NCBI RefSeq assembly: GCF_042685265.1
Contig: NZ_JBHUMX010000015.1
Direction: 5' to 3' (one strand)
From: Oceanobacillus_B kapialis
GTDB taxonomy: Bacteria > Bacillota > Bacilli > Bacillales > Amphibacillaceae
Length of the DNA: 22,890 bases
The translations under genes were made by a program, and so were the position numbers. Each line of letters begins with the position of its first letter. Position 1 is the first letter of the stretch. Below the pieces are notes generated by a model, which saw only the letters and a program-made list of their open reading frames with translations, was not told the DNA's origin and searched no databases. Shown one piece after another: positions 22,201 through 22,890 of the stretch.

Positions 22201-22650
22201 ATGAAATATGATGAAATTGATAAAAGATTATTAGAAGAGCTTGTAGAAGATGGGCGCTTATCCTATGTAGAACTAGCAGAAAAGGTTGGCCTATCCCGTG
22301 TGGCAGTAAAGGATCGCATCCAAAACCTGAAGGACAAAGGTGTCATTGAAAAATTTACGGTTGTCATCAATTCTGAAAAGTTCGGAAAGCAAGTTTCGGC
22401 CTTCTTTGAAGTAGATGTCGAGCCAAAACAGCTCCAAGAGGTCGCGCAAAATTTGGCGGATAATCCGCATGTGGCAAGCATTTATCAAATGACAGGGCCA
22501 AGTACCCTGCATATGCATGTGCTGGTAGAGGACTTTCAAAAGCTAGAGGTTTTTATAAATGAAGAGTTGTATGCTGTATCAGGGATTACTCGAGTGGAAA
22601 GCTCTGTTATATTGAAGCGGTTTAAGAGCCGGACTGGGTTTAAGTTGTAG
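22201..22650 (+). CDS. ywrC: Lrp/AsnC-family transcriptional regulator, YwrC-like, 149 aa
   Basis: The N-terminal helix-turn-helix (about residues 5-55: DKRLLEELVEDGRLSYVELAEKVGLSRVAVKDRIQNLKDKGVI) is followed by the ligand- and oligomer-forming RAM domain (about 65-140). The length is normal for the family. Divergent placement next to ywrD-ywrB-ywrA matches the B. subtilis ywr gene group, where ywrC encodes this type of regulator, so control of these genes is likely. The ligand is unknown. ATG 22201 has GGAGGT 6 bases upstream. No terminator hairpin is seen after it; the sequence becomes GT-rich and then enters repeat tract D. Confidence 0.9.
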   Translation: MKYDEIDKRLLEELVEDGRLSYVELAEKVGLSRVAVKDRIQNLKDKGVIEKFTVVINSEKFGKQVSAFFEVDVEPKQLQEVAQNLADNPHVASIYQMTGPSTLHMHVLVEDFQKLEVFINEELYAVSGITRVESSVILKRFKSRTGFKL

Positions 22651-22683
22651 GGAGTTGGATGCGATTGTTGGGTGTGGTTTGGG

Positions 22684-22787
22684 GCGCGATTCTGGATAGG
22701 TGCGGCGCGACTTTTTAGGCTGCCGCGCGACTTTGATGGATTGGTGCTCGTCTTTGGATTGGTGCCGCGCGACTATGCTAATACAGG
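22684..22787. repeat. Tract D: about five 21-bp units with core GCGCGACTTT
   Basis: The core GCGCGA (CT or TT following) starts at 22684, 22705, 22725, 22746 (as GCTCGT) and 22767, spaced 21, 20, 21 and 21 bp. The variable halves are GT-rich (GGATTGGTGC type). It lies between the end of ywrC and the promoter of the next gene. It is GC-richer than its surroundings and non-coding. Confidence 0.8.
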
Positions 22788-22845
22788 GTTACGTCTATAT
22801 AATTGTGTAAAAAGGAACATAAAAAAAGGTCATATTAATTCCTTA

Positions 22846-22886
22846 TGATACAATGTTTTCAACCACGATAAACAATGTAGGAGGAA
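22846..22886 (+). promoter_or_regulatory. Promoter and ribosome binding site of a gene starting beyond the window
   Basis: The extended -10 TGATACAAT lies at 22846-22854. A perfect AGGAGG lies at the very end of the window, so a start codon is expected within a few bases after 22890. The -35 is not clear. Confidence 0.55.
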
Positions 22887-22890
22887 TTAA

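Overview
The window looks like chromosome from a low-GC Bacillaceae bacterium. AAGGAG-type ribosome binding sites, sigma-A-type promoters, intrinsic terminators and many Bacillus-type orthologues (TopB, YtaF, YwbE, CvfB/YitL, YtxH, the ywrA/B/C/D set) support this. The genus cannot be fixed from sequence alone; an Oceanobacillus/Virgibacillus-like lineage would fit. No phage, plasmid, rRNA or tRNA gene was seen.

Layout. 1-2090: edge of a GC-rich repeat, a 7Fe-type ferredoxin, a CHY zinc-finger protein with a TTG start, a DUF2188 protein, a YtxH-like protein and a small membrane protein. 2120-6132: topoisomerase III, YtaF, and an AEC-family permease followed by a candidate 25-residue membrane peptide. 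6541-9215: a GntR(YtrA)-type repressor and an ABC-2 exporter (one ATPase, two permeases) in one operon with a palindromic operator over its promoter. 9230-12111: a serine beta-lactamase-fold hydrolase, then about 340 bp that appears to be a transcribed structured RNA or leader ending in a terminator just before cvfB. 12117-14610: two small genes and an M3 oligoendopeptidase. 14638-19066: a DUF2798 membrane protein, a Crp/Fnr-type regulator with a palindrome at its predicted transcription start, two Cof-type HAD phosphatases and an unrecognised cytosolic protein. 19278-22650: the ywr group. A gamma-glutamyltransferase (ywrD) and a split chromate-transporter pair (ywrB, ywrA) form an apparent operon divergent from the Lrp/AsnC regulator ywrC.

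The most unusual signal is non-coding. Four intergenic tracts (6261-6470, 17020-17627, 19091-19253, 22684-22787) are built of tandem units of the same length, 21 bp. Each unit has a conserved core of about 10 bp plus about 11 variable bp, and in three tracts two unit types alternate to give a 42-bp higher-order period. The cores differ between tracts, although tracts A and C share a related core in opposite orientation. Because 21 is a multiple of three, these tracts create long spurious open frames with a 7-residue period. A second unusual element (15231-15391) is about 155 bp, is flanked by TTTAT on both sides, contains a potential pseudoknot and ends in a long hairpin. Its size and flanks resemble the bcr1 element of the Bacillus cereus group.
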